64,000 nucleotides of DNA from Siphonodentalium dalli (lineage: Eukaryota > Mollusca > Scaphopoda > Gadilida > Siphonodentaliidae): NCBI GenBank assembly GCA_032622095.1, contig CP136068.1:125245989-125309988 (forward strand). The letters run 5' to 3'. Positions within the stretch are counted from its first letter, which is position 1. Every line of letters starts with the position of its first letter. Under the pieces are notes generated by a model, which made no database searches, was not told where the DNA came from, and saw only the letters and a program-made list of their open reading frames with translations. The position numbers were made by a program, and so were the translations under genes. This document shows positions 22,950 through 33,426 of the stretch, one piece after another.

Positions 22950-25551
22950 AAAATACTTCAACTTTGGGGATAATTTTATTAAAATAATTAATTGCTTGTA
23001 TAACGGTATATCGTCAAATGTCAATATCAACGGGCATGTGTCTCGTAGCTTCAGAATCTCGAGGGGCTGTCGCCAAGGTGATCCAATTTCGCCTTACATT
23101 TTTTTATTGTGTGTAGAAATATTAGGTATAGGATTCCGGAAACGGAAAAATATCAAGGGTATTAAGATAGGGAATTCAGAATTTAAACTTTCACAATATG
23201 CTGACGATACCTCATTATTTCTTGATGGTGACCCCCAAAGCCTTGACAATGCATTCGAGCTATTACATGACTTTTATCTTATTTCAGGTTTAAAAATTAA
23301 TTACGACAAAACAGTTGCGGTATGGATTGGTAAGAAAAAAAATTGTACTGACTCTATATGTGACAGATGGAAAATAAGATGGCTATCAAATGGTTTTAAA
23401 GTTCTCGGTGTAAATTTCCAATTAGATGCCGATGATATATTTTCGAATAATTACATCACAGCGTACAACCAGATACGAACATTTTTTTCTGTGTGGTCTA
23501 AAAGACACCTGACGGTTATCGGAAGAGTCACAGTATTCAAGTCATTGGTACTTTCTAAACTCTCGTTTTTATTTATGACAATTCCAAATCCACCAAAAAC
23601 ATTCTTAACTGACATAAACAAAGACATATATAATTTCATATGGGATAAAAAACCTGACAAAATTGCTAGGAAATATTTTCAACAAGACTATTCCATGGGA
23701 GGTTGTAAAATGATTGATATCCAAACATTTATGCATTCAATGAAAATATCATGGGTGAAACGCTACATAACTCAACCGGATTCTTGGCAAAACCTCGTCC
23801 GATATCAAATGGAGTGTACAAACAATGACAAATGGTATCTATCGAATGGATGTGCCCTTAATAGATATAAAAGCAAATATATCAATCAATTCTGGATAGA
23901 TGTTCTAGATGCATGGAAAATATTAAACTTAAAGATGGCCCCAAAAACGCACAGTGATGTGCTCTCATCGACGATTGTAAATAACGATATTTTCAAAATA
24001 AACAAACACGCAATTAATGACAGATCGTTGGCCCTTCGTGGCATATATTTTGTGAACGATCTTATGTGTGATAATAACAAATTAATGTCCTATGACGAAG
24101 CAAAGCGGTTATATGGCATTAAAACAGATTTTTTGACATACAACGGTATAATCTCTTCAATAACAAAATACCTAACTAAAATGGAAAACTCTAGTAGCTA
24201 TCAACAAAGTAACAACGAACGACTGAACAACCCAATACTACCGTATCAGATCGAACACTTACTCAAATCGAATTCGAAATATATATACAATTGCATTCAA
24301 GACCCCAAAATTAACATGAACCTCATCTCAAAATGGGAGAAGAAACTAAATATGCACCATGAATTAGACTGGTGGTCAGACGTTTTTAAAACTCCCTTTG
24401 TTCAGTTTTGTGACACGAAATATGTATGGTTTCAATATCGGATAAACAATAGAATATTAGGGACTAACAATGTACTAAAGAAAATGGGTCGATCTGAAAA
24501 TGATACATGTTCTTTTTGTAAAATTGAAAAAGAGACCATTAGCCATCTTATGTTTCAATGTCACATTATTGCTTCGCTGTGGAACGAGATTCGTATATGG
24601 ATATTTAACACGACTTCAAATAAATTAGAAATTAATTCAAACACTATTTTATTTGGCAAAGCTGATACTTTGAAAATTGATCCACTCCTCCAAACGATCT
24701 TGGTCATAATTAAGTATAATATATACCGATCAAAGATGAGATCTGAATTACCAAAATTCCAAAATATCCAAGCAGAAATACGAATGTACGCAAAAACTGA
24801 AAGATGGATTTTTTACAGCAAATCTAGATATACTGAGTTCGAATATCGGTGGGATAAATGGAAAGGTCTGTTACACTAGTACAGTTAAACAGCACATACA
24901 TAACTATAGATATTTACATGTATGCTGGAAATGTAGTACATAACATTGCACATACCTGGCACACAAGTATTCCGTAAATATTATTTAGTATTGTAAAAAC
25001 TGTGTTTAAACACGAATGTGGACCAGACATGTGCCGTGTTGTGTGACTTACCTAACAGTATGCTTACTTATTTGAATCATATAGTGAGTAAAATTAATTG
25101 CATACCACCTATCCATGCCGTACATAATCACGTTACGTAAATATACCAGATTTTAAGACTTTTAGCTCGATGCTAACACTAATTAATAATCCCTCAATGT
25201 TAATATTTTGCATTATGCAATTACCGCATATATACCTAATAACGTGAGGGACTCAGAAAAAATTACAAATAATACATATACCCAATATTTCATTTTCATT
25301 ATATTCATTATATTTATTATTATAACTAATGGAAATTTAATATAACTAAATAACACAGCATTCATAAAACCATTCACTCCACACTCTTTTTCCTCTTCTA
25401 CCTTTCTACAGTCTCAAAAAAAAAATAACGAACGAGACAAAAACTGTTTAATTACCAACCATTAACTGTAATCTAATTCATGTATTATCACAATGTATTT
25501 GTCTTTTTTCAAATAAAAATTTATATAAAAAAAAAAAGAAAAAAAAAAAAG
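22950..25551 (+). mobile_element. 5'-truncated Tx1/L1-like retrotransposon insertion with target duplication
   Basis: The insertion is bracketed by AAGATGACTT at 22940-22949 and again at 25552-25561, directly after an A-rich tail. This is a perfect 10-bp target-site duplication typical of target-primed reverse transcription. The element starts in the RT domain, contains one long open frame, then a 3' UTR of about 630 bp with AATAAA at 25512-25517. The lack of stops implies a recent insertion. Confidence 0.9.
22951..24879 (+). CDS. Truncated LINE ORF2: RT C-terminal part and zinc knuckle
   Basis: This is the uninterrupted 3' part of a Tx1/L1-type ORF2, with no start codon of its own because the element is 5' truncated; translation runs from the first base of the insertion. 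It shows NFGDNFIK, then RGCRQGDPISPYIF (RT block), QYADDTSLFLD (catalytic Asp pair, about 23193) and SGLKINYDKT. A long C-terminal region follows, with CSFC...H-x4-C near 24510-24560, a CCHC knuckle involved in RNA/DNA binding. The fingers and first catalytic region and the endonuclease are missing, so it should be inactive. It ends TGTTACACTAG. Codon use is AT-rich, like the surroundings. Confidence 0.88.
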   Translation, partial: KYFNFGDNFIKIINCLYNGISSNVNINGHVSRSFRISRGCRQGDPISPYIFLLCVEILGIGFRKRKNIKGIKIGNSEFKLSQYADDTSLFLDGDPQSLDNAFELLHDFYLISGLKINYDKTVAVWIGKKKNCTDSICDRWKIRWLSNGFKVLGVNFQLDADDIFSNNYITAYNQIRTFFSVWSKRHLTVIGRVTVFKSLVLSKLSFLFMTIPNPPKTFLTDINKDIYNFIWDKKPDKIARKYFQQDYSMGGCKMIDIQTFMHSMKISWVKRYITQPDSWQNLVRYQMECTNNDKWYLSNGCALNRYKSKYINQFWIDVLDAWKILNLKMAPKTHSDVLSSTIVNNDIFKINKHAINDRSLALRGIYFVNDLMCDNNKLMSYDEAKRLYGIKTDFLTYNGIISSITKYLTKMENSSSYQQSNNERLNNPILPYQIEHLLKSNSKYIYNCIQDPKINMNLISKWEKKLNMHHELDWWSDVFKTPFVQFCDTKYVWFQYRINNRILGTNNVLKKMGRSENDTCSFCKIEKETISHLMFQCHIIASLWNEIRIWIFNTTSNKLEINSNTILFGKADTLKIDPLLQTILVIIKYNIYRSKMRSELPKFQNIQAEIRMYAKTERWIFYSKSRYTEFEYRWDKWKGLLH

Positions 25552-25561
25552 AAGATGACTT

Positions 25562-26749
25562 GAGGTAAAAATTAACCTGATGAATAAGATTGATATCGTT
25601 CTGAAAAAACTCAGATAAAATTTTTGGTGTAGTTAATAACTGAAACATTTTTTTGTGTGGCAGAGTAAGCCAATCTCATATAATCGTTTATCGGTATGTT
25701 AGTAGGAATTGGGGTTTTATACGTTGCATTATTCAGCAACCATTTTAATGAATGATGGACATAATTAGTATTAAGACGCTGTCAGTTTTAGTGGTGGAGG
25801 AAAGAACGCACACTGCATGTATAAACTACCGATCCCAGCCAGTAATTAACACACTCATATAATTATACAATCCATGCTACTCACCCCACATAAATGCAAG
25901 GACGAGATCACGGATCGACAGCGGTGATCAACTCATGACGGATTAACAGATGTTTTTTATTAACTTAGCTACCGGGGCTCCAGGTCGGTAGTTGGATAGC
26001 AGGCTTAATATTATTAATATCCATATTTTGTTATGACACACTCACCAATTAGTTAGCATTATATCTAACGTGGGAAATTTCTGCTTATACGCGGTCTATA
26101 TCTATAAATGACAAAACTGTAAATAGCTGGTGTATAATTACCTCTACTATATCTTCTGGTATAATGCATAGTAAAACAATAAGTACATGCAACGTGTAGC
26201 ATGCACTAGAGAAACTTTCAATATTATTTATATCTTTAATTCCTCCATAAATGAAGATATGATATACACATGTAATTTAACACGAACATACACAAACAAT
26301 AGAACATAGGAACGAGAACATAACATATATACATGTACGCACTTAATGTATGTGCAGAACAAAACGAATATAGATGGACACAGATCGGCCGGGCCCACGA
26401 ACAAGAGAGAGACAGCGCGGATACAGGTAGAGACAGTATGGGAAATCGAATGAAATGAGTTATGTTAGAGGAAAGTGGGGAGAAACAGAGAGGGGTTAAT
26501 TGAAACTAGATAATCATAAATGTACGGAGAACTGTAGCACCCAGCCGATCCACACGACCGGATGTTCACTCACAACACAGTTGTCAGTCATCATTGTTGG
26601 CCACTACAAACAATTAGTAGACCCAATATACACACCATTGTATATAAGAGGGCTACCACTTATTTATATTTGCCAACAATGGTGACTTACATCTCTGTCT
26701 AACTTAGCTTAGTCAAAATGACTAAGACAGACAACCAGAAATGGACAAT
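25562..26749. other. No recognisable gene
   Basis: AT-rich intronic sequence with no supported coding or repeat feature. Confidence 0.4.
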
Positions 26750-26750
26750 A

Positions 26751-26888
26751 GTTAACTGTTCTGAGTAGTGTACGGTTTTTCTCCTCGGGTGATTGTGGAT
26801 GATTATTTTTACGAGGCATTAGCCGAGCGAAAATAATCCTTGAATCTCACAAGAGGAGAAAACCTGTATGCTACCCAGAAGAGTTAAC
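26751..26888. mobile_element. 138-bp hairpin MITE
   Basis: GTTAACTGTTCTGAGTAG at the left is complemented by CTACCCAGAAGAGTTAAC at the right. Inside, TTTTCTCCTC and GAGGAGAAAA continue the stem towards GATTATTTTTACGAGG. It is an imperfect foldback with no coding content. Confidence 0.75.
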
Positions 26889-27003
26889 TGTTGTGTTTAC
26901 TATATTTTTGATATCAGTTTGTTATGGCCCAGACCACGGTAAAACACACAGTTAGATCTAAATAAGTTCTTAAATTTACAATATCACCAGCCATTTATCT
27001 ATA

Positions 27004-28784
27004 TCTATAACCCGTCGTCTGTGTGTGTGTGTATCTGTGTGTGTGTGTGTGTGTGTGTGTATAACTCGGTCACGCTTTTGGCGCGTTTATAACTTTTCAA
27101 CCATGCGTCCAATGTGGCCCAAATTTGTACCACGGCCTATAGTGTGTTATAAAATGTGACTCACCAAATTTCACGCCGATTGATCAAAGCAAACCTGAGA
27201 TATAACATGGTCCCCAAATGCAGCATTTGCACTCAAGTAGACACTATTTCTTATGACGTTTGTCGAAATGACGTCATTGACGTCGAACGCAAACCAACAC
27301 TTGCTTTGTTATTGTAGGCGAAACTTCCATGCGCTCTACCAAAGCGTTGTTGGAAATAGGCGCTAAATTAATGTGGCAGTTCATGTTCAGTGTGAATTTA
27401 GGTAATGAATGTTGATTTTGTCACGGAAGTGCATGTATAGTGGGGTGTTGAGTCAAGACTCGAACGTCCTACCGCCGTTGGGAATGGGTGTATGTACATG
27501 TAGTGGGATGCAGAGTCAATACTCGAACGTTCGTCGTTGGGAATGGGTGCTAATATGGTATTTTAATTTGCCAGTTGGGTTTGAACATAAGTAAAGAATG
27601 CTGTCTTTGATACGAAAGTTGTGCATTGAGTGTGGAATCGAAGGAGTATCGATATACTCGGAAGATGTCGAATGGACACAGTCTGGCCTCCCGCCAGTGG
27701 GTACCGCGAACTCAGTAAATTCGACGGAACTCAGTTATAAAAATCACATTCCCGGGCTGGGACTAATAATACAGTGTAAACACTACTGCCGACGCTAATT
27801 AATGCTCTTTTAATCTTTAGGTTCAGTGCAAATCTGATACAAAAAATGTTTAAAAGATCAAAATGTGCGCGAAGCGCACGCAGTTAAAGATCATATAATG
27901 TGCGCGAAGCTCACAAAGGGGATATAGGCCTCTCCCGCGCTAAATAAAGGTTCCGAATTGAGCCTGTTTCAGTTAGTAGGCCTATAGATAAAGTAAAATA
28001 TCTTGATTGTTGCGTTCCATATGTGCATGAATATACGTGGGTTGGGGAGATTGGGGTGGGGGTAAAAATACAGTTTTATTGAAATAAAGTGTTCATACAA
28101 TTTAAATGGGCCGCGCAGTGCAGGGCGTGTGATCATTAGGATGCATGCTGAATACAGGTTCCAAAGGGGTTCCGTTTAAGATGTGTTGTAAGTTCCCTAT
28201 ATGTGCACGAAGCGCACGCAGTTTAAGATCATATAATGTGCGCGAAGCGCAGAAAGGGACTGTATGCCCCTCCCCCGCTAAACAAGGCTCCCGAATTGAG
28301 CCTGTTTCAGTATATGGATAAAGTAAAATATTTGATTGTTGCTTTCCATACGTGCATGCATATACATGGGTTGAGGAGATGGGGTGGAGGTAAAAATACA
28401 GTTTTATTGAAATAAAGTTTTCATACAAATGGGCCGCACAGTGCAGGGCGTGTGATCATTAGGCGGCATGCTGAATACAGGTTCCAAAGGGGGTCCGTTC
28501 AAAATGTGCGCAAGCTCCCGAATAAAGGCTCCTGAATTGAGTATGTTTCAGTTGGTTTATAGTAATATTAAAATAATATGATGATTTTGTTTCGTTCAAT
28601 ATGTGCATGTGTGGACTGGGTGTGTAGAAATACAGTTTTTAGTGAAATAAAGTGTTCCAACGAGCATCCAGTATATCACAAAAGAGAAGCATGACCATTC
28701 CATGTGTCCATGAACGCGGACACTAGAAAATAACAAAGAACATTTGTATGTTTACCCGTCATTTTGTGACGGGCAACCCCCTAG
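27004..28784 (+). mobile_element. Non-autonomous Helitron, family 2, copy 1
   Basis: The start is A|TCTATAACCCGTCG followed by a (GT)n tract (27018-27060). The end is a perfect 7-bp hairpin CCCGTCA-TTTTG-TGACGGG (28755-28773), then CAACCCC and CTAG, with T next. These match Helitron rules (5' TC after A, 3' hairpin, CTRR before T). Three internal units of roughly 320 bp carry TGTGCGCGAAGCGCAC and GAATTGAGCCTGTTTCAG. There is no Rep/helicase frame. Confidence 0.82.
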
Positions 28785-29285
28785 TATATATATAAAACCC
28801 GCCGTTTGTCTGTCTGTCTGTCTGTATGTCTGTGTGTGTCTATAACTCGGTCACGCTTTTGGCGCGTTTATAACGTTTCAACCATGCGTCCAATTTGGCC
28901 CAAATTTTGACCACGTCCTATAATGTGTGGTAAAAGATGACTCACCAAATTTCATGCAGATTGGGCAAAGCAAACCTGAGATCTAATATGGTCCCAAAAT
29001 GCAGTATTTGCACTCAAGTATGGACACTATGGCTTATGACGTTTGTCGAAATGACGTCATGTGACGTCGCACGCAAACCCACACTTGCTTTGCTATTGTA
29101 GATAACAAATTCATGCGCTCTATATACCAAAGCGTTGTTGCAAATATAGACGATAAATTAATTTGTCAGTTCAGGTTGAGTGTGAATATAAGTAAAGAAT
29201 GTTGATTTTGTCGTGGAATTGCATGTAGTGATGTGTACAGTAGAGACTCAAACGCTCTACCATCGTTGAAATGGGTGCTAATATG

Positions 29286-29716
29286 TGTAACACTCCCAGG
29301 TTCTTCCACTATGTCGGCAACTCTCAGACATGACATGATAACATTTATTTCATTCAAGTATTTACAAGTTAACAGCAAGGCAGCCACGGAGAACAACATA
29401 TAATCATATGTGATCAAGTAGCGTTCGTAGTAAGATAGATGATCGACAGAAGAGAGTGTATGGACTCTGACAAAGTATATATATGCTTAGGGGCAACGTC
29501 CTGGCTTCTAGATGTCGCGTTTTGATTGTAACACGTGTGTGGCGCTCCCATCAAAACAGGCGAACACAATATTTTGTTTGTGAGACCAACGAACCCGTGA
29601 GTCAATGACATGGATCATTCACCCCGGGGTTCGCTATCCCACTATCAAGCCAGGACAATGACCCGTCATATAGTTTTAACCATACTCACGTCATCTAAAC
29701 AGTAGAAAGTGTTACA
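29286..29716. mobile_element. Solo LTR (431 bp) with 4-bp target duplication
   Basis: The ends TGTAACACT and AGTGTTACA are the TG...CA inverted termini of LTR retrotransposons. It is flanked by TATG on both sides (29282-29285, 29717-29720). Helitron copy 1 shows the uninterrupted site, GCTAATATGGTATTTT at about 27550, which acts as a natural empty allele. A TATATATA box lies at about 29477. Orientation is uncertain. Confidence 0.88.
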
Positions 29717-30409
29717 TATGGTATTTAAATTTGCCAGTTCGGTGTGAACATAAGTAAAGAATATATGCTGTCTTTGTTATGAAAATATTGCATTGAGTGT
29801 GGCATCGAAGAAGTACCGGTATACCCATGTAGATGGCGAATGGACACAGTCGGACTTCCCGCCAGTGGGTACCGTTCAGTAGATTCGCCGGAGATCAGTT
29901 AGAAAAACCACATTCCCGGCCGGGACTAATACAATGTAAACAATACTGCCGACGCTATTTAATGCTCATTTAATATTTCATGCAGTTGAGTGTAAATCTG
30001 ATAAAATAATGTTTAAAAGATCAAAATGTGCGCGAAGCGCGCTCTGTTCAAGATCATGTAATGTGGGCGAAGCGCAAAAACATGGGCCGGAAGCCACAAC
30101 CCCCGCTAAATAAAAGCTCCCGAATAGAGCCTGTTTCAGTTATCATATATAGTAATAAAGTAAAATATCTTGATTGTTCCCTTCCATATGTGCATGCATA
30201 TATGTGGGTTGGGGGAGGGTGGGGTAGAAAATATAGTTTTACTGAAATAATGTGTTCCCACAAATTGGCAGCAGTGCAGGAGCCAGTGATCCTTATGCTG
30301 CATGCTGAATACAGGCTCACACGGGGGTCCGTTTAAGATCAAAATGTGCCACAAGCCTCCTCCGTCGCTGAATAAAGGCTCCAGAATTGAGTATTTTTCA
30401 GTTAGTATA

Positions 30410-31158
30410 TACCTTACTCGTATTTAAATTAGCACAGTACTATTTTTTGCTCAGTTTTAAATTCGCACACTTTGAATTCGCGCATCATGCTGCGCGAATT
30501 CAAAACTGACAAAAATATGTTAGAAAAGGTCCTGTGTTTGATGACAGTGCCAGTTCTGAATCGCTCCTAAACATACGTGTGTGTAGTAAAGACCATCACG
30601 AGGACATGACTGCATTATAATTTTGTTGTGAAAATGGGTGTGTGATCCAAGTAATTATTCTGAAATATAAGCAGTTATGTGAATCATTGAATTGAGCTCA
30701 AAAGTAAAACCAAAATCGAGTAGGCTGCTGACTCCCGAAACAATGGTTGCTTTTACAGTTGTATTTTAAATATTTGAGTTCACACAAATAACTCAAGACT
30801 TGTTTTATGACCACGGCGCCACTCCGTGCATGGATATGGGTATATGGAGACGTGCATTCGTGCACCTTTATTCTGAAATATGTGTATTTTTACAAGCATT
30901 GAAACGTAGAAGACTATACAATTATTTATCGTTTTATATGCTTTGAATGGTATTGAGATTGGTTGTCCGAATATGAATGTAATCACTCCAATCTTCCGTA
31001 AAACATGTATATGTAACTCACGAACATATAACCCTCTTATTTTCCCACGCGGTTTGTATAAAATCAGGAGCCGTACTATTTTTCGCTCAGTTTTTAAATT
31101 CGCGCACCGATGGGTGCGCGAAAAATAGTACTGCACGTATTTAAATACGAGTAAGGTA
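30410..31158. mobile_element. 749-bp TA-flanked TIR MITE
   Basis: The ends TACCTTACTCGTATTTAAAT and ATTTAAATACGAGTAAGGTA are flanked by TA on each side. Subterminal AGTACTATTTTT and its complement, and TTCGCGCA hairpins, lie inside. The corresponding place in Helitron copy 1 (about 28555) lacks it, showing an empty site. Reverse-strand frames inside show no transposase motif. The TA target suggests a Tc1/mariner-type or related mobiliser. Confidence 0.85.
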
Positions 31159-31578
31159 TAGTAATATTTAAAGCAATATGCTGATTTTGTTTCGTTCAAT
31201 ATGTGCATGCGTATATGTGGGGTGGGTGTATAAATACAGTTTTTAGTTAAGTAAAGTATTCCCACTCGCATCCAGTGACAACAATTAAAGAGAAGCCTGA
31301 CCATTCCATTTTAATATAGAAATGAGAATTTGTTCATGACCGCGGACACTAGAATGTAATTTATATACACGTCATTTTGTGACGGGCAATCCCCTAGTTT
31401 TATAATAATGCACAATGATACCGAATGACACACAAACTATGACGCCATGACGAACTGCTGGGGTAGCATAACATCTTGAGAGTAGGGATAGAATTTATAT
31501 TTTGACAGGAAATGTTTATAAAAATAAATTATCCAGAATCAGACCAAGTTGAAAGCAGGACATGCTTTCAACCACATA

Positions 31579-32043
31579 CGTGATCCGCCATATCAAATCC
31601 AGTCGTATATGTAAGTCGGGATTTTTTTTACCCTGTGCCAATGCATTCTCTTATATATGCGAGTCGACCATAGGTCGCCTCGCATATATAAGAGAATGCA
31701 TTGGCCTAACAATTTTTTATAATTTTTTTTAAATAAATGTTTCTTACAATTTTTAGGACATAAAATAAAGAACATCCATTACCCTGCAAGGAGCCCCACA
31801 CATACATAGAAGCATATAGAAGAGTGTCGTCTGCTCATCTTTGTCTGGGGCTCTGTATGGGTGAAATTATAAAATTGTTAAAGAATACAAGAAAAAATTA
31901 TTAAAATTGTAAAAAATTGTTAGGCCAATGCATTCTCTTATATATGCGAGGCGACCTATGGTTGACTCGCATATATAAGAGAATGCATTGGCACAGGGTA
32001 AAAAAATCCCGACTTACGACTGGATTTGATATGGCGGGTCACG
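31579..32043. mobile_element. Hairpin MITE, copy B (TA-flanked)
   Basis: The ends are CGTGATCCGCCATATC and GATATGGCGGGTCACG, with TA on both sides (31577-31578, 32044-32045). Inside are mirrored AATCCAGTCGTAAGTCGGG blocks, then two complete GCCAATGCATT hairpins (31636-31706 and 31924-31992) facing each other across an AT-rich spacer. It is the best preserved copy. Confidence 0.88.
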
Positions 32044-32210
32044 TATTCCAATACTGGTATGTTGAGAGGTATACCAATAGTTTGTGGTATTCGTGTATGT
32101 CTGTTTAACTGGCTCATTTTTGCTAAAATGTCTCTGGTGTCAATGAACTAAGAACCTTTTATCCAAATAATGTATTGACTTTGCTGTGGGTTCTGATATA
32201 TGCCATTATA

Positions 32211-32503
32211 TGTGACCCGCCATATCGAATCCAGTCGTAAGTGGGGATTTTTTTTACCCTGTGCCAATGCATTCTCTTATATATGCGAGTCGACCATGTT
32301 TGTCTGGGGCTCTGTATGGGTGAAATTGTAAAATTGTTAAAGAATACAAGAAAAAATTATTAAAATTGAAAAAAATTGTTAGGCCAATGCATTCTCTTCT
32401 ATATGCGAGGCGACCTATGGTCGACTCGCATATATAAGAGAATACATTGGCACAGGGTAAAAAAAATCCCGACTTACGACTGGATTTGATATGGCGGGTC
32501 ACA
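32211..32503. mobile_element. Hairpin MITE, copy C (internally deleted)
   Basis: The ends TGTGACCCGCCATATC and GATATGGCGGGTCACA are flanked by TA. The left hairpin is truncated at its centre and joined to the spacer, so about 170 bp are missing compared with copy B. The deletion point lies inside the palindrome, near 32298. Confidence 0.85.
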
Positions 32504-33048
32504 TATTCTCCCGTCACATTCTTTCAGTTTCAGATCTAATGGAATTGCGATGCAATGAACGTTGAACATTGCATATTAAACATCATTTAATGGAGTGTTG
32601 TAATTGGAATTATTCTTCATTTGGCTATCACTAAGACCAGAGTTAGTCACAGTGATCCACTGAAAGGTGTGTGTTAGCCAATGTGACTCCAAATGCTTGT
32701 TACTAACCGTACGTTAGTAATATTAACCCGATTTATTTGTTCTCAGTGTATATAGATAATAATCGTATGGTTGAATAGCCGTATGGACCAGCGGGCCTCG
32801 GGCTGCAGGTCAGAACGTTTCGCAAGTTTACGATTTCTGGCACTTTTCGGACAAAGTGTGCAAATTGTAGTATTATTCATATTGTACCTGGATTATAATT
32901 TTAGCAAATGTAGGCTGTTTTGAATGCATTGTGCTATATCTGTGTACATATGCAACAAACATATAGCAATATTCTGCAAACAACACTTACTGTGTTACAC
33001 GTTTGCAAATATAATTCGGACAAAATGGTTGAGCTCCATAAACACACA

Positions 33049-33141
33049 GGCTCCTGATGGAAATACTAAAATAGCAGTATAGACTATACCAGCGATACTG
33101 GTTTTGTCTATATTGGTATTTTAGTATTTTCCACAGGAACC
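33049..33141. repeat. 93-bp hairpin
   Basis: GGCTCCTGATGGAAATACTA pairs with TAGTATTTTCCACAGGAACC around an imperfect stem (TATAGAC/GTCTATA). A related half-copy occurs at 44070-44130 (CCCCTGAGGAAAATTACC...TATAGACTATACC). Confidence 0.7.
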
Positions 33142-33241
33142 GGTGCATACCCATTTAGGCATCGCAACATGTATTTAATTCCACATTGTTCTATGTAGTA
33201 TAGTAACAAGTATATACCCAACAAATTGAACAGCTTGAACC

Positions 33242-33426
33242 AATGTATATATATAAGGATTAACTGTCATGTGGACTGTTTTTATGGATTTGTAACGGTG
33301 AGGTAAGTGGACATAACTTGTGTAAAACCCGAAGGGTTTTACATACAAGTTATGACCACTTACCTCACCGTTACATCTCCATAAAAATAGTCCACATGAC
33401 AGTTAATCCTTATATTTATATACATT
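33242..33426. repeat. 185-bp near-perfect hairpin
   Basis: The left arm has AAGGATTAACTGTCATGTGG and the right arm CCACATGACAGTTAATCCTT. The arms continue through GGTGAGGTAAGTGG to a centre AAAACCCGAAGGGTTTT. Few mismatches are seen, so it is young or maintained. Confidence 0.85.

Larger units (their letters stand above)
28785..31397 (+). mobile_element. Non-autonomous Helitron, family 2, copy 2, in tandem
   Basis: It starts about 7 nt after copy 1 with AAACCCGCCGTTTGTCTG and a (TGTC)n tract. It follows the same internal order and ends CGTCATTTTGTGACG...CAATCCCCTAG followed by T. It is longer than copy 1 because it carries two younger insertions: a solo LTR (29286-29716) and a TA-flanked MITE (30410-31158). 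Confidence 0.8.

Noticed and set aside
30780-31304. 174-codon reverse frame
   Set aside because: It crosses the boundary of the 749-bp MITE into Helitron sequence, so it is a composite of two elements; no domain seen.
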